From Nostoc sp. CCCryo 231-06 (lineage in GTDB: Bacteria; Cyanobacteriota; Cyanobacteriia; Cyanobacteriales; Nostocaceae), in assembly GCA_023522315.1 (NCBI GenBank), contig JAHCSU010000329.1:59070-123069 (forward strand): DNA of 64,000 nucleotides, given 5' to 3'. The position numbers and the translations under genes are program-made. The notes beneath the pieces are model-generated. The model ran no database searches. It was not told the origin of the DNA and was given only the letters and a program-made list of their open reading frames with translations. Positions 9,035 through 17,394 of this stretch are shown here, in pieces. Position 1 is the first letter of the stretch. Every line of letters begins with the position of its first letter.

Positions 9035-9952
9035 TTGACAAACCTTTTAGAACTATACGTCAAGCTGGGAGGATTAGTCCTGGTAGGTTTTATTCTGGGA
9101 CGCAAACTACCTGTGACAGTTCCTACACGTTTAGGACAGTTTCTTTTTTGGGTGGGAGTACCCATAAGCATAGTATCTTTTTTGCGTCAATCTAGCTTGT
9201 CGGGGCAAATTTGGATTGCACCTGCCATCGCTTACCTAGCCATTTTACTAGGAGCATTTTTAGCTTGGTTAGGGATTAAAGGACAAGCCTATTTTAAAAA
9301 AACCGTTCCCCAAGCATCAACTCAGGCTAGCTTGATATTAGCCTCAATGTTGGGTAACACAGGTTATCTTGGTTTTCCCATTACCTTAGCAATCGTAGGC
9401 AAGGAATACTTTGCTTGGGCGTTATTTTACGATTTGCTAGGTTCATTCCCAGGAACTTATGGCTTGGGTGTGTTAGTAGCGGCGCGTTTTGGCGGTGGTG
9501 TCCAGAATCATTGGCAGACTGTTAAGACCATCTTAATTAATCCTGCCTTGTGGGGTTTCGGATTTGGCTTACTGTTTCGGCAGGTGACAATTCCCACAGT
9601 CGCGGAATTCTGGTTAGAGAAATTTGCTTGGAGTGGTGTAGCTTTATCTCTAGTGTTAATTGGAATGCGACTGGCGTTGCTCAAGTCTTGGCGTAGCCTA
9701 CCACAAGCAGGGATGAGCTTGGGAATCAAAATGCTGCTAGTTCCCCTGATATTGGGTAGTATATTACCACTGTTTGGAATAACTGGGCCGATCGCAAAAG
9801 TCATCGTCCTACAAATGGCCATGCCTCCAGCTTTCGCCACACTGGTAATTGCTGAGATATTCAATCTCGATCGCGATCTGGCAGTTACTGCCTTAGCTGC
9901 TGGGGCTATAGTATTGCTGGTTACTCTCCCAGTTTGGCTGTGGCTATTTTGA
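9035..9952 (+). CDS. AEC (auxin efflux carrier) family permease
   Basis: A hydrophobic protein of about 305 residues with around ten membrane helices. It has the two-half organisation of the AEC family and helix-breaking segments such as ASMLGNTGYLGFP and QMAMPPAFATLVIAEIF. Family members export organic anions; the substrate is not predictable here. The frame opens at 8972 but contains only TTG starts. I chose TTG at 9035 (giving MTNLLELYVKLGG) because TTAGG precedes it and the first helix begins there. Downstream hairpin 10102-10157 separates it from convergent tsaB. Confidence 0.75.
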   Translation: MTNLLELYVKLGGLVLVGFILGRKLPVTVPTRLGQFLFWVGVPISIVSFLRQSSLSGQIWIAPAIAYLAILLGAFLAWLGIKGQAYFKKTVPQASTQASLILASMLGNTGYLGFPITLAIVGKEYFAWALFYDLLGSFPGTYGLGVLVAARFGGGVQNHWQTVKTILINPALWGFGFGLLFRQVTIPTVAEFWLEKFAWSGVALSLVLIGMRLALLKSWRSLPQAGMSLGIKMLLVPLILGSILPLFGITGPIAKVIVLQMAMPPAFATLVIAEIFNLDRDLAVTALAAGAIVLLVTLPVWLWLF

Positions 9953-10101
9953 TTATAAATTTATCGACTGTGATGCGATCGCTGTTTGTAGCATTTGCTA
10001 TTTAACACTCACGTTTCACCTCTACCACTCCCCCCTGCTATCAATGTTTTAGGACTAGCCGTTTCAAGGTGACTGGTAAAATAAGATTGTTTTTCTCAGC
10101 G

Positions 10102-10157
10102 CTCTCTGTGCCTCTGCGGTTTAAAAGTAATTTCTTTAACCGCAGAGGCACAGAGAG
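10102..10157. terminator. Hairpin built from two inverted copies of a dispersed repeat
   Basis: CTCTCTGTGCCTCTGCGGTT at 10102-10121 is followed within about 12 bases by its reverse complement (AACCGCAGAGGCACAGAGAG, 10138-10157), making a long stem between two convergent genes. The same sequence occurs singly near 24894-24913 and, diverged, near 34119-34143. It probably ends transcription from both sides. Confidence 0.6.
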
Positions 10158-10189
10158 AAGAGGTCTAAAGAATAAAAAGTTTAGAAGCA

Positions 10190-10849
10190 TTATGTATCCT
10201 GTACTGGATGCTGCCCATAATATGGCAAAGCCTCTGACCAATTAGGAAATTTGCCCTCTTGCCAATCGAGATTAGCTAGTTCTAAAATACTTGTCACCGT
10301 CGCTGCTAGTCCAGATTGAGCTTGAATTAGCTGATAATCAGTGTTCCAATTCGCTAAAGTTTCCTGCCATGCTTCTGGTGTAAAAACTTTATCTGGCAAA
10401 CACACTTTTAGCTTAGAAATATCTGGCTCAAACCGATAAATAGCAGCAAAAAGTTGACCTCGTTGTGCTGGCATTTCCACAGCAATAGTTTTTGGATTTT
10501 GACTTTTGCCTGCTTCTGACCAAGCTACCGCAGCCAAAGTTGAAATCGCAAATACAGGGATATTTAACTGTTGTCCCAAAGTGCGAGCAGTGACAACACC
10601 AATCCGAGTTCCAGTAAAGCCGCCTGGGCCTTTTGCAACTGCGATCAAGGAGAAATCTGCCCAAGTTTGGGGTTTGATAAATTCAATTAAATATTGATGT
10701 ATTAAGCTAGATAAATCACGCCCCAAAGTCCAAATTTGAGAGCGAGTCTCGCCTACAAAATTACTAATTGCTAAACCTAATTCGGGAGTGGTGGTATGTA
10801 GGGCTAAAGCGTATTTATTTATTGCAATGTCTTTTAGTTCCGTTGTCAA
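10190..10849 (-). CDS. tsaB: tRNA threonylcarbamoyladenosine biosynthesis protein TsaB
   Basis: The 219-residue protein is the TsaB (YeaZ) partner that with TsaD and TsaE installs t6A37 on ANN-decoding tRNAs. It has the ASKHA-fold start LALHTTTPELGLAI and the diagnostic VAKGPGGFTGTRIGVVTARTLGQQL (about residues 70-95), then AAVAWSEAG and VEMPAQRGQLFAAIY. As expected for TsaB it lacks the metal-binding HxxxH of TsaD. Start is TTG at 10849; no better start is visible. It is convergent with the AEC permease across the hairpin at 10102-10157. Confidence 0.88.
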   Translation of the reverse strand: MTTELKDIAINKYALALHTTTPELGLAISNFVGETRSQIWTLGRDLSSLIHQYLIEFIKPQTWADFSLIAVAKGPGGFTGTRIGVVTARTLGQQLNIPVFAISTLAAVAWSEAGKSQNPKTIAVEMPAQRGQLFAAIYRFEPDISKLKVCLPDKVFTPEAWQETLANWNTDYQLIQAQSGLAATVTSILELANLDWQEGKFPNWSEALPYYGQHPVQDT

Positions 10850-11226
10850 AGTTACTTAAAATATCTATTTTTATAAAGTTAACGTTATTTATTTAAGCAT
10901 ATAACATAGCGGTTCTTAATTAAATAAACTACGGACAGAAGTCTCAGGGCAAAGGTTTTGCTGTTTCAACAAAATCAGAAGGCGATGGCGCAAGCGCCCG
11001 CCGTAGGCGATCGCAAATATTCGCTTGCTGTTCACTTTCTAATAGCGATCGCTTTCCTGACATCTCTTGCCTATACCATGAATTAGCGATCGTTGATAAA
11101 TAAAATCTCATGACAGCAGAAATCATGTATTTGAACCACATCTGACGTAAGGGCACAGCATTGCTGTGCCCCTACCGCCTGTCTATTTACCTGAAAATAG
11201 CTGTAAGATACACCAATCATTTTCTG
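10850..11226. other. Intergenic region with HIP1 sites and repeat debris
   Basis: No supportable gene. It holds GCGATCGC-type sites at about 11007 and 11045-11052, and a GGCGATGGCGCAAGCGCC repeat near 10980-11010. An open frame at 10944-11156 on the minus strand is largely made of this repeat and is not annotated. Confidence 0.5.
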
Positions 11227-11475
11227 TCAAGTCGGCACTAGTTCACCAGGACGCAACTTCGACCACTTACCCGTTTCCCGTTTAAAGCTCAGACAACCAA
11301 CAACATCCCATTCCATTTCAATTACATCATCTTTAGTCCGAATGTTGACATTGATAGAAGGTTCATTCGGATCAAAATTTGGTGTTTCGGTCAAGTGAGG
11401 CTGTTGGTGCTGCCCTTCTACGGCATGATAGGTAAAACAGCTGTCTACATAGTGGCAATTCACGCAAATACACAT
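11227..11475 (-). CDS. ycf34: Ycf34 family protein
   Basis: A small cysteine-rich protein of 82 residues conserved in cyanobacteria and some algal plastids. The N-terminus MCICVNCHYVDSC gives Cys2, Cys4, Cys7 and Cys13, the cluster thought to bind an iron-sulfur centre; a later Cys lies in VVGCLSFKRETGKWSKLRPGE. In Synechocystis the family has been linked to photosynthetic electron transport. It is divergent from the CCA-adding enzyme gene and shares its upstream region. Length and motif spacing are typical. Confidence 0.85.
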   Translation of the reverse strand: MCICVNCHYVDSCFTYHAVEGQHQQPHLTETPNFDPNEPSINVNIRTKDDVIEMEWDVVGCLSFKRETGKWSKLRPGELVPT

Positions 11476-11561
11476 AATAGAACCAACTCCAGGGGCCTTT
11501 ATTGTTAATCTAACTTAAGCCCAACTGTTATTCATGAGTTGCTGGGTTGATTTTTATTACA

Positions 11562-12866
11562 ATGCATGAATCGATTCCTTCTACTCTAGCTCCCGAAAAT
11601 TGGCCTTTTAGCTTGGAATTCTTGCCACAACCCGCTTACATGGTAGGTGGCGCTGTCCGAGATGCTATCCTTGGCAGAACTCGCGGATATCTGGATCTAG
11701 ATTTTGTTATACCATCTAAGGCGGTAAAGGTAGCGAGAGCGATCGCTCGTCATTACAATGCTGGTTTTGTATTACTCGATGCAGAACGACAAATTGCGCG
11801 TGTGGTTTTTCCCCACGCTACGGCTGACTTTGCCCAACAAGAAGGAAATAGTTTAGAAGTTGATTTGCACAGGCGGGATTTTACAGTAAATGCGATCGCT
11901 TATAATCCCCATACGCAAGAAATCATCGATCCTCTGGAAGGTTATGTAGACTTACAACAGGGCATTTTGCGAATGGTATCACCGGAGAACCTAGAAGATG
12001 ACCCTTTGCGGTTAATGCGAGGTTATCGCCAAGCCGCCCAACTAGGTTTTACTATTGAGCCAGCTACCCAAGCCGCAATTCGTTCTTTGGCATCACATAT
12101 CAGCAAAGTTGCAGCCGAACGAGTTAGGGTAGAAATTGGCTATCTGCTGGCAAATTCTCAGGGGACTCCTTGGATTACAAGTGCTTGGGAAGATGGTTTA
12201 CTTGCCCCTTTCTTCAAAAATGCCACCCGTGAAAGCTTGCTCAAACTAGCAGCAGTTGACGAAGCAGCTGCCTTACTCACCCAAAATTGGCAACAATTAG
12301 GGGCACAACTGCAAGCTTATGTCCGCGATAGGATCAAAACCACTTGGTTAGGTATTGCCAAACTTGCTTGTCTTGTCAACCCAAATCCAGAGTTAGCAGA
12401 AATAGAACTACAGGAACTAACTTATAGTCGTGCCGAAATCCGGGGTGTAACCACTGCCTTGAAACTGTTACCGCAGCTTCAAGTGGTTGATATGTCTTTG
12501 CGAGAACAATATTTTTTCTTTCATGACGCAGATATTGTGTTTCCCGCGATGACAGTCTTAGCTCTAGCACTTGATATTTTTGTAGAGGCGATGTCTGGTG
12601 ACAAGCCACTACACACAGCAGTGGAAACCAAAGCAAAACCCTGCCTTCTTTGGGCATCTTTGATCAACCGCTACCTGAACCCTGATGATCTGGTCGCTCA
12701 TCCCACTCCACTAGTTAAGGGGAAGGAGTTAATTATAGCATTAGATATTCCAGCTTCGCCAATTATTGGGCAACTGTTGAGAGAAATTGGCGTAGCACAA
12801 GCCGAGGGGAAAGTCTCAACAACAATAGAAGCGATCGCACTTGCACGTCAATTACTTGAAGGTTAG
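11562..12866 (+). CDS. cca: CCA tRNA nucleotidyltransferase
   Basis: A class II nucleotidyltransferase of about 434 residues that adds or repairs the 3' CCA of tRNAs. The head domain shows MVGGAVRDAILGR, then the metal-binding DLDFVI, and the neck shows DLHRRDFTVNAIAY. DDPLRLMRGYRQAAQLGF follows, with the family's EDxxRxxR-type nucleotide-binding helix. I chose ATG at 11562 over TTG at 11547. The C-terminal third lacks an obvious HD motif, though the final IGQLLREIG...A is usual for this family. The GC-rich hairpin at 12905-12988 lies just downstream. Which nucleotides it adds (CCA, CC or A) is not certain from sequence. Confidence 0.88.
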   Translation: MHESIPSTLAPENWPFSLEFLPQPAYMVGGAVRDAILGRTRGYLDLDFVIPSKAVKVARAIARHYNAGFVLLDAERQIARVVFPHATADFAQQEGNSLEVDLHRRDFTVNAIAYNPHTQEIIDPLEGYVDLQQGILRMVSPENLEDDPLRLMRGYRQAAQLGFTIEPATQAAIRSLASHISKVAAERVRVEIGYLLANSQGTPWITSAWEDGLLAPFFKNATRESLLKLAAVDEAAALLTQNWQQLGAQLQAYVRDRIKTTWLGIAKLACLVNPNPELAEIELQELTYSRAEIRGVTTALKLLPQLQVVDMSLREQYFFFHDADIVFPAMTVLALALDIFVEAMSGDKPLHTAVETKAKPCLLWASLINRYLNPDDLVAHPTPLVKGKELIIALDIPASPIIGQLLREIGVAQAEGKVSTTIEAIALARQLLEG

Positions 12867-12904
12867 AGGATGTTTTAAAAGTCCTTTCGTCGGTAGCAAA
12901 ACGT

Positions 12905-12988
12905 TATCGATCCCCCCAACCCCCCTTAAAAAGGGGGGCTTTAATTCCGGTTCCCCCCTTTTTAAGGGGGGTTAGGGGGGATCGATAA
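12905..12988. repeat. Long GC-rich inverted repeat (REP/MITE-like)
   Basis: Two arms of about 35 bases (12905-12938 and 12953-12988) are reverse complements apart from one single-base indel. Each arm runs from TTATCGATCCCCCC through AACCCCCCTT to AAAAAGGGGGG, with a 14-base centre. Each arm also contains its own shorter palindrome. It can act as a terminator for cca and looks like a dispersed non-autonomous element. Confidence 0.75.
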
Positions 12989-13288
12989 GTGCCTAAAATC
13001 ACAGCCAACTACTTTTTAAACAACCTCTTAGATATTAATTCACCTTTTTTGGTCAGAATTAATTCTGTTAGCGGTAGCGGGGCGTTTAGCCCATTCTTAC
13101 TCCTGATACCAATTCTAGAGAAAGAAGAAAGCCGCTCAAAAAATTGGTTGTAATTCAATCCTTTCCACAGCACAAGAAGTTTCTTAGAAGAAATCTGGGT
13201 TAAGCGTAGCAAACTTTTGGCTCAATGATATACCAAAATGAATGCGTGAATTACTTAAATGAGTAAGCAAACTGGGGTTTGAGAAACT

Positions 13289-13635
13289 AAAAGCTGCTTT
13301 TGCTTGCGGAAAACACCAAAATGTGAAAGTAAAAGCTGCTTTTGTTTGTGGAAAACACTAAAATGCGAGATTAAAAGCTGCTTTTGAAGAAGTAAAAGCT
13401 GCTTTTGTATGTGGAAAACACTAAAATGCGAGATTAAAAGCAGCTTTTGAAGAAGTATAGCAGGAGTCAGGAGTCAGGAGTCAGAATTCAGGAGTAAAAC
13501 CCTTTTGTAGCCGGAGTCTCATCATTTATTGATGTCCTAACCACCTTGTCCATTGGTATAAAAGCTGCTTTTGTTTGCGGAAAACACTAAAATGCGAAAT
13601 TAAAAGCAGCTTTTGAGAAAGTAAAAGCTGCTTTT
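13289..13635. repeat. Cluster of eight AAAAGCTGCTTTT / AAAAGCAGCTTTT elements
   Basis: Copies begin at 13289, 13331, 13373, 13394, 13436, 13560, 13602 and 13623. Six read AAAAGCTGCTTTT and two (13436, 13602) the reverse complement. Several copies are joined by a second conserved unit, GTGGAAAACACTAAAATGCG and variants. A triple AGGAGTC tandem lies at about 13462-13483. Neighbouring 12,989-13,288 and 13,636-13,766 hold nothing else recognisable. See findings. Confidence 0.8.
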
Positions 13636-13766
13636 AAAGAAGTAATCAGGTATTTTTACTAAACTCAATATGAATTTTAGTCTAGGCGATACCTTCTCTA
13701 CAAGACGCTCCGCGATCGCTAACGGGCTTTTCAGTTTTATCACGGTACGCTTTGCACAAAACTAGC

Positions 13767-15476
13767 TTATTCTGGATTTGGAGAGAGGCGAACGCGCAAA
13801 TTTGCTAAATTTTCACGCACAGTAACTGTATTAGGATGATCTGCACCTAACCGTTGCTCAACAATATCTAATGCTTGCATATACAATGGTTCGGCTTCGC
13901 TGTATCTGCCTTGGGAGTCGTAGAGTAACGCTAGGTTGTTGAGACTAGTTGCGACATCTGGATGTTCTTCACCCAGCAGCTTGCGCCTGAGTGCCAAAGC
14001 TTGGATATGAAGGGGTTCGGCTTCGCTGTATCTGCCTTGGGAGTCGTAGAGATACCCTAGGTTGTTGAGACTTTGTGCGACAGATGGATGTTCTTCACCC
14101 AGCAGCTTGCGCAACAGTGCCAAAGCTTGGATGAAAAGGGGTTCGGCTTCGCTGTATCTGCCTTGGGAACGGTAGAGTAACGCTAGGTTGTTGAGACTAA
14201 CTGCGACAGATGGATGTTCTTCACCCAAGCGCTTTTTAGTGACTTTTAAACACTGCTCATACCAAGGAAAAGCTTGGTTATATAAACCTTGACCATTGTA
14301 AAATTGAGCGTTACCGATAAATGGCCAAATTAAATTATCATCACTCACATATTGAATGAGATTGTTGGCTACTTCTGCTAAATGAGGGATGGCGGGGGTG
14401 ACGGCGGTGATTTGTTGAAGGGTGTGTAAGTAAAAAATATGTTTAGCAACTTCTACCATGACTGAGGCAAGAGCATATTGAAGATTCCCCCAACTTCCTA
14501 GAAAAAGTTGGGGTTCTAGCTTCGCCTGAAAGAATTCTCGCAGCAGTGGATGCAATTGATAAATTCCCTCACCTTTGCGCTGGAGTAAATGCAAATCCAG
14601 CAGCTTGTCATCCCGAATTTCTTCTAACTCTTCTGCATCAACATTCGGTAAACAAGATTCTACCAACAGCCAAAGTATCGGTTCAGCAGCAAATAAACTC
14701 AGCAAACACGCCAGTTGCTTATCGTTGTCGGTTAATTCATTCCAACTTAACTCAAAAGCTGCTTCCACACCCCACTGTGCTGTCATATCAGCTTCCGACT
14801 TAGATTTAGAGAGGGAACGCTCATCTAATCTCTTGTTCTTCAACCGCCGCAACATCTCTGTTAAAGATAAATCCTGTTTCCGCGCTAGATAGCGCCCGAC
14901 TAATTCCACACCCAAAGGTAAATATCCCAGCCACTCACACAACTGATTTGCTATAACTAATTCTCGCTCAATTCGCTCTGGTGTTTCTTTGAGTAAAGAC
15001 CTCAACAACTCCAGCGCCGCCTCTGGTTGCAGCACATCCAAAGATAACTGTGCGATGCGTCCCAAGTTTTGGCGCGTAGTCATCAGCACTTTAAACCGAG
15101 AAGATGACGACGGTAAATAAGGCTTAACTTCCTCGTAGTCGCTGACATCATCCAGCACTAGCAGCACCTCTCCCTCACACCAACGCCGCCAACAGTATTG
15201 CACTTGGGCGAGTAAATCAAAATCTTCTGGCGGCTTTAAATCAAGCTGCGTCCTCGCAAACTGCACAACTTGAATTCCCACATCCCCAGTTTTTGCCAGG
15301 AACCAGCAAAGCCCACCGTTATATGTTTCGCGTTGCTGGATGGCATATTGCAGGGCGAGTTCTGTTTTACCGACTCCACCCATACCAGCGATCGCAGCGA
15401 TCGCTACTTGCTTATTATCCTGCAAAAGTTGGTGGAGATTTTGCAATTCTTCCTCACGCCCAACAAATTCTACCAC
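13767..15476 (-). CDS. NB-ARC STAND ATPase with C-terminal TPR repeats (main part of a split gene)
   Basis: The 569-residue frame begins MVEFVGREEELQNLHQLL and has Walker A GMGGVGKTE (about residues 30-38), Walker B VLLVLDDVSD, and the TTR sensor in MTTRQNLG. This is the NB-ARC switch of STAND proteins. Winged-helix-like and linker regions follow, then at least four kinesin-light-chain-type TPRs of 42 residues (A.SLNNLA.LY.SQGRYSEAEPL...). Such proteins sense a signal and oligomerise, often in defence or programmed death. The GTG start continues upstream in the same frame for 25 sense codons to a TGA that ends the 15552-15992 frame, so the two are probably one interrupted gene. Confidence 0.8.
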   Translation of the reverse strand: MVEFVGREEELQNLHQLLQDNKQVAIAAIAGMGGVGKTELALQYAIQQRETYNGGLCWFLAKTGDVGIQVVQFARTQLDLKPPEDFDLLAQVQYCWRRWCEGEVLLVLDDVSDYEEVKPYLPSSSSRFKVLMTTRQNLGRIAQLSLDVLQPEAALELLRSLLKETPERIERELVIANQLCEWLGYLPLGVELVGRYLARKQDLSLTEMLRRLKNKRLDERSLSKSKSEADMTAQWGVEAAFELSWNELTDNDKQLACLLSLFAAEPILWLLVESCLPNVDAEELEEIRDDKLLDLHLLQRKGEGIYQLHPLLREFFQAKLEPQLFLGSWGNLQYALASVMVEVAKHIFYLHTLQQITAVTPAIPHLAEVANNLIQYVSDDNLIWPFIGNAQFYNGQGLYNQAFPWYEQCLKVTKKRLGEEHPSVAVSLNNLALLYRSQGRYSEAEPLFIQALALLRKLLGEEHPSVAQSLNNLGYLYDSQGRYSEAEPLHIQALALRRKLLGEEHPDVATSLNNLALLYDSQGRYSEAEPLYMQALDIVEQRLGADHPNTVTVRENLANLRVRLSPNPE

Positions 15477-15551
15477 CCCACTCAGGGGTAAATTTTGCGG
15501 TGTTCCAGTAGAGGGATTTAACTTTACCCGTTCCCCTTCGGGCGGCTGTAG

Positions 15552-15992
15552 TCAATCAGGGGAATTCTGATGGTAATTGATAGTAATTGGGCTATTTTCT
15601 ACGCCTTGAAAGGTGGGAGCTTTACTATCAATGCTTTGAAAACCTTGACCACCATAAACATTCTGGACATTTTTACCTTGAACCTTGCCAATATTAATTT
15701 CTTGGTGAATCTCTTGGGCAAGGCTTTGAACTTCTTGGCCAAATTGGGGGTTGGTGTCCATTTCGACCTGTAGGTAAGCTGCAACAAAGTTTAAATCTTC
15801 TTTAGAACCTTGTTCAGCCTTTGTTAAGGCTTCTTGTACTTTCGGTTTACCCTTGAACTGATCCCAAATTTTTTGGCGTAGCAGTTTCAACTTGTCTAAA
15901 GTACTTTCGGTTATCTTCTCTACGGTTTTTTCTATAGCCTTGGTGATGACCAAGGTTGCGATCGTAGCTGCTGTCAGCGATACTGGCTCCAT
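15552..15992 (-). CDS. N-terminal domain ORF belonging to the STAND protein
   Basis: The 146-residue frame starts MEPVSLTAATIATLVITKAIEK, a helical amphipathic domain, and ends with a Gly/Asn/Gln-rich tract (NVYGGQGFQS, NSPITINYHQN). Its TGA stop is followed in the same frame by 25 sense codons (15477-15551) leading into the NB-ARC start. Cyanobacterial STAND proteins often open with a helical domain, a Gly/Asn-rich linker and a VGREEEL boundary in one chain. I therefore read this as the severed N-terminus, by nonsense mutation or sequence error. A genuine separate cistron is the alternative. Confidence 0.65.
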   Translation of the reverse strand: MEPVSLTAATIATLVITKAIEKTVEKITESTLDKLKLLRQKIWDQFKGKPKVQEALTKAEQGSKEDLNFVAAYLQVEMDTNPQFGQEVQSLAQEIHQEINIGKVQGKNVQNVYGGQGFQSIDSKAPTFQGVENSPITINYHQNSPD

Positions 15993-16210
15993 AAGTTTCC
16001 CAAAATATACGAGATTTTACTTATGGTTCTCAGTCTAACAGCCTCTAAACAGGTAACGGAGAACAAATAACAGAAGAAATTATAAAACTTTGTTTAGCGA
16101 TCGCCTTAGCAAAAATTATGAATTTCTGCTGCCGAATGTGAAGATAGCATCCCCGGATTCCGCATTTAAAAATAACAGTAGTTACTGATTTTACAAATTT
16201 GACATCAATA

Positions 16211-16307
16211 CCCCTCACCCTAAATCCCTCTCCCAAGCTTGGGAGAGGGACTTTGAAATTTGCTCCCCTTCTCCCAATATTGGGAGAAGGGGTTGGGGGA
16301 TGAGGGC
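16211..16307. repeat. Double-palindrome GC-rich element
   Basis: Two perfect palindromes lie side by side: a 24-bp one at 16226-16249 centred on AAGCTT and a 28-bp one at 16265-16292 centred on AATATT. Outer inverted arms (CCCCTCACCC at 16211 and GGGGGATGAGGG ending about 16307) enclose both. It is a typical dispersed cyanobacterial repeat; a relative with one palindrome is at 48395-48418. Confidence 0.75.
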
Positions 16308-16334
16308 TTTTGATTCATGCAAGAGGTCTATTTT

Positions 16335-17270
16335 TTAATTCCCGGCTCTAAATCTAATTTCATAAAGTCCTAGCAAACCTGCTGCTACTAGCAAAGGTAA
16401 GAAATAATAGACTCCCCGATAAGCTAACATTGAACCCAAAATTGCCGCCGCCGAAACTTTTGAAGATAGAATCAGCAAAATTATAGTTTCAAATACTCCT
16501 AAACCACCAGGGACATTACCAACCACACCTGCAAACATCGCTAGTAAATAAATTCCCAAAAAGTCTAGATATGACAAAGATATATTGCTAGGAAGTAAAG
16601 CATAAAGAACTGCCGCCGCAAGAATCCAGTCAAAACTAGAAATTGCCATTTGAACCAGGGATATTTTAAACGAAGGAAATCGAAATTCTTGTCCCCGAAT
16701 TATTAACGGTTGTTTAATAAAAATACTTCCAATTAAATAGATAGCAACTAATAACAGAAAAATCACGCCGATGGGACGTACAGTAGCAAAAGGTAAATGT
16801 ATTTGAGTGGAAATTTTAAGGGGGTTGATGAGAAATAATAAACCTGCAACGGCAAACATCCCCAGCCAAAAAGTAAAATTGGCGAAAGCAATTACTTGTG
16901 CGATCGCAACTGCTCAAACTCCCCAATTAGCATAAAATCGATAACGGATGGCACTGCCAGTTAGTAAGGCAAACCCGATGGTATTACTAAACGCAGAGCT
17001 AATAAAGCTGGTTAGAGCAATCTTGTTCCAACTTAAAGAACGATTAATGTAGCTAAAACCTAAAATATCATACCCAATCATCACCAGATAACCCAACGCT
17101 GTCAGCCAAATTGCCCAGCTTAAGCGACTTTTGGGAATTGCTGCTAGAGCGTTGAGGATATCACGATAATTATACTCATGCAATTGGTTAGCGATCGCCC
17201 ACAGGCAAAGCACCAGCAGCAACAAGCCAAACAAAGAACTGAAATTGAGTCGCAGCTTTTTAAGCATCAT
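16335..17270 (-). pseudogene. YbhN/UPF0104-family membrane protein interrupted by an in-frame TGA
   Basis: Two frames, 16914-17270 (118 residues) and 16335-16859 (174 residues), are collinear and in the same phase. Between them lie a TGA at 16914-16916 and 18 sense codons (AVAIAQVIAFANFTFWLG). Read through, the product is about 311 residues, the usual length for this family of lysylphosphatidylglycerol-synthase-like flippase-domain proteins, with repeated membrane helices and the conserved SSAFSNTIGFALLTGSAIRYR and NVPGGLGVFE motifs. Only one codon is wrong, and a TCA-to-TGA change would explain it. The gene is recently inactivated, read through, or affected by a sequence error. Confidence 0.75.
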
Positions 17271-17394
17271 GAAGAAACTTATCCTAACTCTTGACTTTTA
17301 ATTTACAACCAGTCATAAAGTTTCCATCCTGTTGGCACAGCATTGACATATTATTTGCATAAACTTTTGTAGGCAAACATCGGCTACCCAATAG

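Noticed and set aside
10944..11156. Minus-strand 70-residue frame
   Set aside because: Much of it translates GCGATCGC sites and a GGCGCAAGCGCC repeat; no Shine-Dalgarno and no recognisable domain.
13009..13212. Minus-strand 67-residue frame beside the GC-rich hairpin
   Set aside because: Start lacks a ribosome binding site, no motif, and it lies in a repeat-filled gap; could be a fragment but nothing supports it.
13289..13635. CRISPR-like array
   Set aside because: Repeats are 13 bp, occur in both orientations, and the intervening sequences are themselves repeated; no cas genes nearby.
15477..16916. Genome-wide reassignment of TGA
   Set aside because: Many clear genes here end at TGA at the expected length, for example mrdA, smc, aroB and the controller gene, so local nonsense changes are more likely.
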